From: Labilibacter sediminis
GTDB lineage: Bacteria; Bacteroidota; Bacteroidia; Bacteroidales; Marinilabiliaceae
Length of the DNA stretch: 64,000 bases
Direction: 5' to 3'
Assembly: GCF_005877885.1 (NCBI RefSeq)
Contig: NZ_VCHY01000023.1
Span: forward strand, 1 to 64,000
How positions within the stretch are numbered: position 1 is the stretch's first letter; each line of letters begins with the position of its first letter. The notes under the pieces were generated by a model. It was not told where the DNA came from, made no database searches, and saw nothing but the letters and a program-made list of their open reading frames with translations. The position numbers were made by a program, and so were the translations under genes. Below are positions 18,416 through 27,282 of this stretch, piece by piece.

Positions 18416-19222
18416 TTATGGTATTACTACCTTATTGGTAAAAATATCACCTCCAATTTCTGATTTGATGATATATAATCCACTTTCAGTCATTTCAATA
18501 ACGTTGTTGTTTACAGCCAGCTGAGCTTGCTTTATCTGACGCCCGCTTATATCATATATGGTAGCTGTGGCAACTTTATCTGTTTGGTTACTGATAATAA
18601 TAGCCTGATTGCTTGACCAAACTTTAATGTATGATTCCTTATTGTCTCCAACAGCTGTTGCAATGCCAACTAATTTCATTCTGAAATTGTCGAAATAGTA
18701 GGTGCCTGCTTTCTTTACCGGAACTTCTATATGAATAATTGGATTTGCAGTGTTCGCAGGATCTCTTACCAATGCTTTTGCTGCAACGGCTTGTGTCTTC
18801 CATTCAACACCTGGTTTACCTGCATTTTGTGTATTACCTATACCTTCTGCAAAACACAATCCCCAAATGAGGTTGGTAGTGCCATCAAAATCTGGAGAAT
18901 AATAATCAAATGAATAATCGAAATAAAGATCACCATCTTCAATTGCGTCTGTATATTCCATAGAATTACTAACGATTCTTACCATTTGAGGCTTGGAGGT
19001 GTTTTCAGATGGAGTAGTAACGGTTAGTTTCAAAACCTTACTATTACTTGATGTTAAAGGATCATCAACTACCTCCATAGTTGCTGCTCCGTTAACCCCG
19101 AGATCAAGTGTCCAATCTGTTGTAGTTCCATCTTCAAAATCTGGATTTTTAATTGTATTCTGCTGCGCATATGTGGCAGTAATAAAAAATAGCATTAAAA
19201 GTAAAGTGTAAGTTTTTTTCAT
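18416..19222 (-). CDS. Secreted carbohydrate-binding-like protein with T9SS domain
   Basis: A 268-aa exported protein. It has a signal peptide (about 1-19, ending TATYAQ), a jelly-roll-like domain starting NPDFEDGTTTDWTL (about 25-185) that resembles the N-terminal part of CBM4/9-type carbohydrate-binding modules, and a C-terminal T9SS sorting domain (about 195-268: ATIYDISGRQIKQ, GLYIIKSE). No catalytic motif is visible. It is a single gene with its own terminator, upstream of the sulfatase-GH20 pair on the same strand. A surface-bound glycan-binding role is inferred; ligand unknown. Confidence 0.7.
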   Translation of the reverse strand: MKKTYTLLLMLFFITATYAQQNTIKNPDFEDGTTTDWTLDLGVNGAATMEVVDDPLTSSNSKVLKLTVTTPSENTSKPQMVRIVSNSMEYTDAIEDGDLYFDYSFDYYSPDFDGTTNLIWGLCFAEGIGNTQNAGKPGVEWKTQAVAAKALVRDPANTANPIIHIEVPVKKAGTYYFDNFRMKLVGIATAVGDNKESYIKVWSSNQAIIISNQTDKVATATIYDISGRQIKQAQLAVNNNVIEMTESGLYIIKSEIGGDIFTNKVVIP

Positions 19223-19812
19223 AATAGTATAGATTTGTAATGATTAATAGATTAAAATTATAAAAAGGGTTTGGAGTAATCGAGCAGAAATTGCACGCTG
19301 ACAAGGATAAATTAGGCAATTATGGGTTTTGGAGCTATAAATAGGTGTCGCTAAAATTAGAGACACTGCCTTTGTTTAAGTTTCGTAATATAAATGCGCC
19401 TCAAGTATCCGGGAGTTCTTGTTCTACTAATATTATATATCAGCATTTTAGTTTGTATTCATTCTAATAGATATGTGTGGAATGAAATTTTAAGATAGAG
19501 AGCAGAGGAATGTGTTATTCAATTTGAGAAATATTATTGGAGGAAATTTGTTATATCCAATTGCTGTCTCTTGTAAATATGGTTCTCATCAAGGTCGAAC
19601 CTTTGTTAATAACGATTCCTGGTTAAGTTATAGGAGTTAGCTGCTCTTATTTTTTAGTATTAATCAATTATTGGAGGTACATGATGTAATTAGGACTCCT
19701 TAATACTTCGTTAAGACGGATGTGTGATTTATTTGCTCCTCGGTAATTTATTTTTTTGCAATGTTTGCTAATAGCTAAAAGGGGTGTGCAGGAAACTAAA
19801 AATTAAATCAAA
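19223..19812. promoter_or_regulatory. Divergent intergenic region before esterase operon
   Basis: 590 bp with no convincing ORF, between the minus-strand secreted protein gene and the plus-strand esterase-sulfatase operon. It probably holds promoters for both. I see no clear operator or RNA element. Confidence 0.45.
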
Positions 19813-20577
19813 ATGTCAAATAAGAATATAGTATCAATCAGCCTTATGTGTAAGGAATTGTTTTTACTAATAGTATTATTTTTTTTTCTTGCTGAACCAT
19901 CGAATGCAGAATCACTGCCACGCAAGAATATGGAAGAGGGTACGCATCTTTTTATATTCTCCGGTCAATCCAATATGGCGCGTTTTAAAACCAAGGATGT
20001 ATTTCAGCCAATTGTAGAAGATGAGTTTGGGAGTGAAAATGTGATCATTGTTAAAGAGGCTAAAGGAGGCCAGCCCATTAGTAGGTGGTATAAAAATTGG
20101 AAATCAGTAAATGGAGAAATGCCGGAATCTACGGGCGATATTTATGATGTTCTTATGGAAAAAGTAAGGTTAGCCATTAAAGATAAAAGCCTGGCTTCAG
20201 TTACATTTTTTTGGATGCAGGGTGAGCAGGATGCCAAAGTGTCGCAAGGTGAGGTGTATGAAGAAAGTTTAAAGGGCTTATTAGCTCAATTACAATTAGA
20301 TTTGCAATTTAATGAGATTAATTTTGTTTGTGGTCGCTTAAGTGATTTTGGGATGGATAATAAAAAATGTCCCCATTGGATGATGATACGTGATATTCAG
20401 CAATCATTTGCCGAGTCATATTCGAATGGGGCTTGGATAAATACCGACGACCTCAATGATGGACTTGATAAGAAAGGTCGTGATCGGCAGAATGCTTTGC
20501 ATTATACTGTTGAAGGATACAAAATATTGGGTGAGCGTTATGCAGAAAAGGCAATAAAATTGATAAACGGAAAATAA
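19813..20577 (+). CDS. Secreted SASA-type (GQSNM) carbohydrate esterase
   Basis: A 254-aa exported protein with a long hydrophobic signal (about 12-32). The body shows SGNH-fold hallmarks of the sialate O-acetylesterase-like (SASA, DUF303) group: FSGQSNMARF with the catalytic Ser at about 51, WMQGEQDAK in the middle and a late LHYTVEGYK with the catalytic His. The family removes acetyl or other acyl esters from sugars. It is first in an operon and its stop codon overlaps the next start (TAATG). A deacylase acting before the sulfatases on an acetylated galactan or glycan is inferred. Confidence 0.78.
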   Translation: MSNKNIVSISLMCKELFLLIVLFFFLAEPSNAESLPRKNMEEGTHLFIFSGQSNMARFKTKDVFQPIVEDEFGSENVIIVKEAKGGQPISRWYKNWKSVNGEMPESTGDIYDVLMEKVRLAIKDKSLASVTFFWMQGEQDAKVSQGEVYEESLKGLLAQLQLDLQFNEINFVCGRLSDFGMDNKKCPHWMMIRDIQQSFAESYSNGAWINTDDLNDGLDKKGRDRQNALHYTVEGYKILGERYAEKAIKLINGK

Positions 20578-21509
20578 TGCCTGTCAAGATGAATGTTTTA
20601 AGTTTCGGACTTGTTTTTCTTATAGGAATCCTTTCGCCGGGTATTAAAGCACAGGATGTAATCCCCGTAATATATACAAAGGGTGGAGGTTTTGAGCCCG
20701 ATACTATAATCAAATACAAAGAAGCCAAGGAAGCTAGTCTCCGGCTTTATGTCTTCTATCCTGATGATTATGAAGCAGGGGAAGAAAGACCGGCCATTGT
20801 CTTCTATTTCGGAGGGGGGTGGAAAGGGGGGCATGTATCTCAGTTTTATCCGCAAAGTGAATATTTGGCATCACGTGGCATCGTTGCTATTTGTGCTCAG
20901 TATCGTATTGGCAGGCATGGTGCAGAACCCTGGCAATGTGTTGAGGATGCAAAGTCGGCCATACGCTATGTTAGAAAAAATGCGAAAACACTGGGCATTA
21001 ATCCGGATAAATTAGCTGCCGGTGGTGGATCGGCAGGCGGACATCTGGCAGCGGCCACGGCCACAATTAAATCGTACGATTGTCTAAACGATGACTTGTC
21101 CTTTTCAGCGGTTCCCAATGCTTTGGTCTTGTTCAATCCTGTATACGATAATGGGCCGAGTGGGTATGGCTATGATCGTGTGAAGGAGTATTATAAATCG
21201 TTTTCGCCAATTGATAATCTGGATGGTACTCAACCGCCAACCATCGTGTTTATGGGTGATCTTGATAAGCATACACCTGTAAGTACTACTCTTTTATATG
21301 AACAAGGCATGAAAGCAAATGGAAACAGTTGCAAAACTTTTATATACAAAGGGCAAAAGCATGGCTTTTTTAATCTGCATAAATCAAAAGACAAAACATA
21401 TTTTATTGAGACGGCTAAGGAAATGGATCGTTTTCTATCGTCGCAGGGTTATTTAAATGGAGAGCCTACAATTGAAGAGTGGTTTAAATTAGAGGAGGAA
21501 AAGAAATGA
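20577..21509 (+). CDS. Secreted alpha/beta-hydrolase, putative carbohydrate esterase
   Basis: A 310-aa alpha/beta-hydrolase with an export signal (about 5-25). Motifs are the oxyanion-hole strand FGGGWKGG, the nucleophile elbow GGGSAGGHLAAA (Ser near residue 150), an acid in MGDLDKHTP and the catalytic His in GQKHGFFN. The arrangement matches BD-FAE/Axe-type esterases. Start and stop overlap the neighbours (TAATG upstream, ATGA downstream), a sign of translational coupling with the SASA-type esterase before it and the SGNH hydrolase after it. An in-frame Met 12 bp later (MNVLSFG) is an alternative start. The acyl group removed is unknown. Confidence 0.8.
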   Translation: MPVKMNVLSFGLVFLIGILSPGIKAQDVIPVIYTKGGGFEPDTIIKYKEAKEASLRLYVFYPDDYEAGEERPAIVFYFGGGWKGGHVSQFYPQSEYLASRGIVAICAQYRIGRHGAEPWQCVEDAKSAIRYVRKNAKTLGINPDKLAAGGGSAGGHLAAATATIKSYDCLNDDLSFSAVPNALVLFNPVYDNGPSGYGYDRVKEYYKSFSPIDNLDGTQPPTIVFMGDLDKHTPVSTTLLYEQGMKANGNSCKTFIYKGQKHGFFNLHKSKDKTYFIETAKEMDRFLSSQGYLNGEPTIEEWFKLEEEKK

Positions 21510-22529
21510 AGCATATGTTCATCATTGTATTGATATTGAGTAATACCCTTTTTTATTCCACAATTGCATTTTCTCAAAACACACTTCCTGTCATTTCAAA
21601 ACTTATAGTAACTGAGAAAGAGCAAGGTGAGCAAGGTGTTGTTCAAACAGTGGTTCGTGGAGTAGCCCGGGATGCTGAAGATGGTATGAAATTGAACTAT
21701 GAATACCGTATCCTTAAGGGGGATGCCTCACTAACTCAGGTAAAGCGTTATGCTATTCTGAATTTAAATAGTAATGACTCGGTACTAATCGAGTTACTGG
21801 TAACAGACAGTGAAGGTGGTCAGTCTGTAAGAACAGTTGCTTATAAGCCCTTTAAAATTCTGCCGGAAATTTTATACACTGATAAAACTACCTGGAAAGC
21901 AGCCATTGGTAAAACCTATAGTAAAAATGCGTCATTCAGTTTTCAGCAAAGAGAAGATAGTCTGTCCAATGTGTTAATTATAGGTAATTCCATTTCCATT
22001 GGTTATACATCATATGTTCAGAAGGAACTCCGGGGAGTTTGTAATGTTAATAGGATTCCCACAAATGGAGGTGATACAAAGAAGTGTATTGAAAATTTGG
22101 ATTTATGGCTGGGAGATAGAAAATGGGACGTGATTCATTTTAATTTTGGGATGCATGATTTTAAACGATTGCTGAACAATGAACTGGATGTTAAAGGTAA
22201 AGTGGTAATGCCTATTGCGGAATATGCGGATAATTTAGAGTTGATTGTGCAAGGATTAAAGTCAAAGACAAGATGCCAAGCTTATATGGGCTAATATTTC
22301 TGTAGTTCCGAAAGGGGCAGCAGGTCGAATAAAAGGGGAGGAAGTGAAGTATAATGCTGTCGCCTCAAGTATCATGAAAAAATATGGCGTTATTATCGAT
22401 GATCAGTATGGTTTAACCAGCAAGTATCCGGAGGAACAGAGAGAGGCCAATGTTCATTTCTATGAAGAAGGAAAAAAACGACAAGCACATCAAGTAAGTC
22501 AAAATATACTGGATGTACTTGGTTTATAA
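21506..22529 (+). pseudogene. SGNH/GDSL hydrolase, frameshifted
   Basis: The first part (21506-22294) has a signal peptide, an Ig/PKD-like domain (about 30-125) and the start of an SGNH domain: LIIGNSISIGY (nucleophile Ser) and FNFGMHDF. It stops early after KSKTRCQAYMG. The rest is open in another frame and ends at 22529: DAKLIWANISVVPKGAAGR, then NVHFYEEGKKRQAHQV with the catalytic His. One extra A near 22270-22271 (ACA-A-GATGCC) explains the shift. As it stands the Ser and His are on different products. Without that base the protein would be about 340 aa. The frameshift may be a true mutation or a sequencing error. Confidence 0.8.
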
Positions 22530-22570
22530 ATAGTGTGAGTATTGTTGAATTATTAATTAAAATTTGAAAA

Positions 22571-24117
22571 ATGAGAACACTGATTGTACTTAGTCTGATA
22601 ATGACAAGTGTGTATGGGTATAGTCAACAACCTAATATCATCTATATTTTGGCTGATGACATGGGCTATGGAGATGTGGCAGCTTTAAATGAAAACTGTC
22701 AGTTTCCTACACCTAATATCGATAAATTAACTAAAGATGGAATGAGTTTTACTGATGCGCATACAAATTCATCGTGTTGCACGCCTACACGTTATGGTAT
22801 AATGACCGGTCGTTACGCCTGGCGTACTTCGCTAAAAAGTGGTGTGCTGAGCGGGTATAGTCCGTTAATGATAGATACTGAGCGTACAACTATAGCTTCG
22901 TTTTTAAAAAAAAACAGGGTTATTCAACGGCATGTATAGGTAAATGGCATATGGGAATAGACTGGCCTTCTAAAAATGGAAAGCCAATTAATAGATCAAA
23001 AGGGGGAAATGTTGATTACAGCAAAGATATTACAGGAGGTCCGTTGGATGTAGGCTTTGATTATTTTTATGGATTAGCCGGTTCTTTAGGTATGCCTCCT
23101 CATGGATTTATTGAAAACAATCGTCTAACCGGGGAGTTAGGCGAAATTACGGAGGGCAAACACAAGCGTAAAGGAGAACCGTTTTATCAATGTCGTCCCG
23201 GCCAAACGACTAAAGGATTTAACGTATATGAGGTATTACGCACCATTACAGAACGAAGCGTTACCTATATCGAAGGAAAAGCAAAGCAAAAGGAACCTTT
23301 CTTTTTGTATTTTTCATTGAATTCACCTCATGCACCTGTAGCACCACATTCAGAGTGGGATGGAAAGAGTGGAATTAATCCTTATGCTGATTTTGTGATG
23401 GAGACCGATTGGAGTGTGGGACAAATAATGAATGCGCTTGAAAAAGCAGGAGTGGCCGAAAATACCTTGATTGTTTTCACGGCGGATAACGGCTGTTCCC
23501 AAACAGCCGGATTTAAAGTATTAACAAACGCAGGGCATCGTCCCGGGTATATCTATCGCGGTCTTAAAGGAACCTTATATGAAGGCGGGCATCGGGTAGC
23601 ACATGTTGTCAAATGGCCGGCAAAAGTAAAATCCGGTTCAACATGTGATGACCCCGTTTGTACCACCGATTTTCTGGCAACTTTGGCAGATATCTTTAAA
23701 GAGTCACTTTCTGATAACGAAGGAGAAGATAGCCAATCTTTCTTTCCGGCGTTTAATGGTAAGAAACTTGATTCCTCAAAACGAGAGGGTATAGTTCATC
23801 ATTCGTCAGATGGGCACTTTGCCATACGTAAAGGGAAATGGAAACTGATTCTGCATGCCGGTAATGGTATGAAACACCCTAAGTCAACCGGTGATATGCC
23901 TCCGGTTGAGAATCCGGCAAATATACAACTGTTTAATTTGGATACAGATTCATCTGAATTAATCAATGTGCAAGCGTCTTTTCCTGAAATTGTTTCAGAG
24001 TTAAAGCAATTATTAATCAAGTATATTAAAGATGGCAGAAGTACACCGGGAAAACCTCAAAAAAATACACCTGCTAAAAAGGGGTGGACACAACTTGATT
24101 GGATGGATAATGAGTAG
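22571..24117 (+). pseudogene. S1 sulfatase, frameshifted in a run of nine A
   Basis: The first part (22571-22939) carries the signal peptide, ADDMGYGDVA and the signature Cys70-Thr-Pro-Thr-Arg with YGIMTGRYAW. It runs through poly-A at 22906-22914 into a short wrong frame ending RVIQRHV. The correct frame resumes at once (GYSTACIGKWHMGIDWP) and continues to 24117, with FTADNGCSQTAG and FNLDTDSSELINV. Removing two A gives LKKQGY, matching LKKNGY of the paralogues; adding one A also restores the frame. It belongs to the same subgroup as the sulfatases at 44219 and 35233. As given it cannot make a full enzyme unless polymerase or ribosome slippage restores the frame. Confidence 0.85.
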
Positions 24118-24137
24118 AAAATTAAATTTAAACGTAT

Positions 24138-25643
24138 ATGAAACGAAATGTGATTCTTATTTTGCTAAGCATTTTCTGTGTGGCTTTATCTGCACAGAGA
24201 CCCAATGTTGTATTAATTTACGCCGATGACATAAGTGCCGATATGTTTTCTCCATACAAGCAGGAGGCGGCAGCTAAAACGCCCAATATTGAAAAGATGG
24301 CGGAAAACGGGCTGTTTTTTAGAACCTTTTATGCTCCGGCCATCTGCGGGCCTTCAAGAGCATTGATGATGACCGGTGTGTATGCCAATCATACCGGAGC
24401 CTACCGGAATGATATATGGACAAACGGTGTTAGAAAGAATATTTATACCAAATACCCAAGCTGGGCAAAGATCTTAGGCGATAATGGCTATAAAACCGCC
24501 ATCGCGGGCAAATGGCACGCAGGTGCTCAGATGCCTTATGAAGAAGTGGTTGGATTTGATGAGCACTGTTTGTGGGAGTCTGCCGGTGAAATAAAACATG
24601 TTACCGGTATTGATATATATGCCGAAGGTTTACGTCAGAAAACGACACAAAAAGACATACGTTACTGGCATCCTTGTTTGCTGCGCAATAAAGAGTATGT
24701 CCCGGTTACACTTAATGATTTTGGTCCGGATATCTGTGGGGAGTTTATTATGGATTTCATCGAGCGAAAAGCCAAAGCTGATGAGCCTTTTGTGGCCTAT
24801 TGGCCCATTTCATTGACCCATGGCCCTACCGTATGGACACCTGATAATGGAGGACCGGGTAATAATTTCGGATATGTGGAAAAGCCAAATACAAAAGGCA
24901 TGAGCAAAGCGGATGCCACAGCTGCAAAACAAGCCTCTGCTGAAAGATTTGAGTTGGCTTTTAAAGGAATGACCGAATACATGGATAAGCTGGTAGGTAA
25001 TGTAGTTGCCAAAGTTAAGGAATTGGGTATCTATGATAATACTTACATTATTTTCTGCTCCGACAATGGAACGGCGGTAACTGCAAAAGACAGAGGAGTA
25101 GAGCGAGGAGTACACGTTCCCATGGTTATTTGTGGAGCTGATGTAAAGAAGATCGGAGCAACAGACGAGCTATCTGATTTGTCGGATATTGCGCCTACTT
25201 TATTGGATATTGCCGGAGTGAAGCCACCTGCCAATACCCAATATTCCGGTTCGAGCTTACTACCTTTTATTACCGGGAAAAAAGCCACACATAGAGATTG
25301 GATATACGCTTATACAGGACCGGTACAGGTATTCAGAACCAAGAACTTCTTGTTGGAAGCACGTGCACCTTATTATGGAAAACCTGATGGACGTTTCTAT
25401 TATACAGGAAATAATCGATTTGGAGTAGGGTATAAACGTGCCGAGAACAACCCTGAATATAAAGAAGCCTTAAAGCAATTTAAGGAAATTATAAAATCAT
25501 TGCCGGATCATTTGAGCCCGGATCATCCTCACTGGAAAACAAAAGACGGCATTAAATGGGAAAAGAAAAGTCAAAAAGAACGCTCCTGGGAAAAACAACT
25601 TTATAATCATAAGGGGTATAAGAGATATGATGAGAAGGATTAA
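24138..25643 (+). CDS. S1 sulfatase (CGPSR type)
   Basis: A 501-aa sulfatase with a signal peptide (about 1-19). The metal motif YADDISADMFSPY is followed by the signature Cys70-Gly-Pro-Ser-Arg and ALMMTGVYANHTGAY. AGKWHAGAQMP provides the substrate-binding lysine and FCSDNGTAV the second metal site. The C-terminal part is rich in Lys and Trp (WKTKDGIKWEKKSQ) and lacks the usual EELYDL-type ending. It follows the frameshifted sulfatase by 20 bp and closes the esterase-sulfatase operon. A long hairpin lies 8 bp past its stop codon. Substrate unknown. Confidence 0.85.
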   Translation: MKRNVILILLSIFCVALSAQRPNVVLIYADDISADMFSPYKQEAAAKTPNIEKMAENGLFFRTFYAPAICGPSRALMMTGVYANHTGAYRNDIWTNGVRKNIYTKYPSWAKILGDNGYKTAIAGKWHAGAQMPYEEVVGFDEHCLWESAGEIKHVTGIDIYAEGLRQKTTQKDIRYWHPCLLRNKEYVPVTLNDFGPDICGEFIMDFIERKAKADEPFVAYWPISLTHGPTVWTPDNGGPGNNFGYVEKPNTKGMSKADATAAKQASAERFELAFKGMTEYMDKLVGNVVAKVKELGIYDNTYIIFCSDNGTAVTAKDRGVERGVHVPMVICGADVKKIGATDELSDLSDIAPTLLDIAGVKPPANTQYSGSSLLPFITGKKATHRDWIYAYTGPVQVFRTKNFLLEARAPYYGKPDGRFYYTGNNRFGVGYKRAENNPEYKEALKQFKEIIKSLPDHLSPDHPHWKTKDGIKWEKKSQKERSWEKQLYNHKGYKRYDEKD

Positions 25644-25651
25644 CTGCTGAA

Positions 25652-25709
25652 AATATTATACACAATTGCATTGAAGGATTCCCTCTTCATGGCAATTGTG
25701 TATAATATT
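25652..25709. terminator. Long bidirectional hairpin between convergent sulfatase genes
   Basis: Perfect 18-bp inverted repeat (25652-25669 and 25692-25709). Its loop can fold again (TGAAG/CTTCA). It lies between the ends of convergent genes at 24138 and 25762 and is suited to stop transcription in both directions, although there is no long T run. Confidence 0.7.
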
Positions 25710-25761
25710 AGGCCACTCAAGTCTATAGTTTGGTTCGTTTGTGTTACGGAAATTCATTCGA

Positions 25762-27216
25762 TCAATGCTTCCATATCTGACTTTTTGCTGATACTTCAAC
25801 ATCCCATTCCTGAGCCGGATTGTCTTTATACTTAGGATCCGCATCTTTTTTTGGAAAACTTCCGGTTATCTCATACAACTTCTCAAAATTTTCCTTTCTT
25901 ATTTGAGTATTTAGTGAGTCAATCAGGTTTATGTTTTCATTTGGATTTTCAAGTAAGTCATAAAATGCTATGGCTTTTCTTTTTTTATCAATACGAAGTT
26001 TGAAGCGTTCATTTCTAATAACCCTGTCTCGAAATAAATACTTATTCTCAACTCCTTTATCAGTTAATTTTGCATTGTTTCCTCCCCCCATGCTTAAAAT
26101 CCATTTGCGAGGCGATTTTTCATTTTTTAGTAATGCTTGCTTAAATGACACTCCATCAATATAATGAGTGGTGTTGTTGCGAGTGTATTCTTTACCAATT
26201 TTTCGTCCGGTTAAATCTATGCAAGTAGGTAATACATCTGTAAAATCAATCAATGAATTTGAAATGGTATTTGAGTCAACCAGAGAGGGATAACTGATTA
26301 TAAAAGGTAGACAAACACCGGCCTCTGTTGTTTTTGCTTTCCCGCCTTTTACTTTTCGACCATTTCTTTTTCCTGTTATCTTTCCTGTTGTTCCATTGTC
26401 TGTAGTCCATATAATAATTGTATTTTCCCTAATACCTGCATCTTCAATAGTATTTATGAGTTCTTGGGTAATCTTATCAGCATATCTTACCATTGCTTTG
26501 TGTTTTCCAAGGTTATCTGTGGCACTATCATTTGGAGGATTAACAAAAGGCGTATGTGTTAAGACCATTGGGTAATAGATAAACATTGAAGTATCTTTAT
26601 TAGCTTTAATGAAGTCACAAATGAAGTTTTTAAAAATATCCGGTCCATATTCTTTCTCATAAGTTCTGCTTCCGTCTTTAGTGAAAATATAAGGGGAATG
26701 ATACCTTTTACCACTTGGTAAGGGATTTCCACTTTCTTGTCCGGTCCACATACAGAACTCATCAAACCCTATTTTGGTTAAAGCGTCCGGCTCCACCCGA
26801 AAATCATCAATTTGCCATTTCCCGGCGATACAAGTCTTGTATCCGGCTTTTTTCATTTCAACTATTAATGACGGATTTAATGATTCATCGAAATGTGCCC
26901 CGCCTCCCCAGTTCGGAACATCCCAATGATTTACCCAACCGTGTCTAAAAGGATATTGTCCTGTGAGTAAAGTAACGCGTGATGGAGTACATTGAGGCAT
27001 TCCATAAGCATTATTAAACAAAATGCCACTTTTTGCCAACCTGTCAATGTTTGGTGTTTGTATATCTTCTGCTCCGTAACAACTCAGCCATTCCTTTCCT
27101 AAATCATCTACCAGTATCAGGATAATATTTGGTGCATTGGTTTTACCGGATGCTTTGTTTTCGCCAATACAATTCAGCGTAATTATGAAAAGAAAAAACA
27201 ATATGCTATTTCTCAT
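25762..27216 (-). CDS. S1 sulfatase (CTPSR type)
   Basis: A 484-aa sulfatase with an N-terminal signal (about 1-24). It shows LVDDLGKEWLSCYG, the signature Cys76-Thr-Pro-Ser-Arg with VTLLTGQYPFRHG, AGKWQIDDF in place of the common GKWHLG, and TTDNGTTGK. The end (YKDNPAQEWDVEVSAK) and the absence of an EELYDL ending relate it to the CGPSR sulfatase across the convergent border at 24138, though clearly diverged. It is the last gene of the minus-strand run that begins near 39.5 kb. Substrate unknown. Confidence 0.85.
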   Translation of the reverse strand: MRNSILFFLFIITLNCIGENKASGKTNAPNIILILVDDLGKEWLSCYGAEDIQTPNIDRLAKSGILFNNAYGMPQCTPSRVTLLTGQYPFRHGWVNHWDVPNWGGGAHFDESLNPSLIVEMKKAGYKTCIAGKWQIDDFRVEPDALTKIGFDEFCMWTGQESGNPLPSGKRYHSPYIFTKDGSRTYEKEYGPDIFKNFICDFIKANKDTSMFIYYPMVLTHTPFVNPPNDSATDNLGKHKAMVRYADKITQELINTIEDAGIRENTIIIWTTDNGTTGKITGKRNGRKVKGGKAKTTEAGVCLPFIISYPSLVDSNTISNSLIDFTDVLPTCIDLTGRKIGKEYTRNNTTHYIDGVSFKQALLKNEKSPRKWILSMGGGNNAKLTDKGVENKYLFRDRVIRNERFKLRIDKKRKAIAFYDLLENPNENINLIDSLNTQIRKENFEKLYEITGSFPKKDADPKYKDNPAQEWDVEVSAKSQIWKH

Positions 27217-27282
27217 TTCTCTGTTTTTAATGGTCAGGAAGTTTATCCCGCTATTATATGGGTAACTCTCAAAATCAATTGA

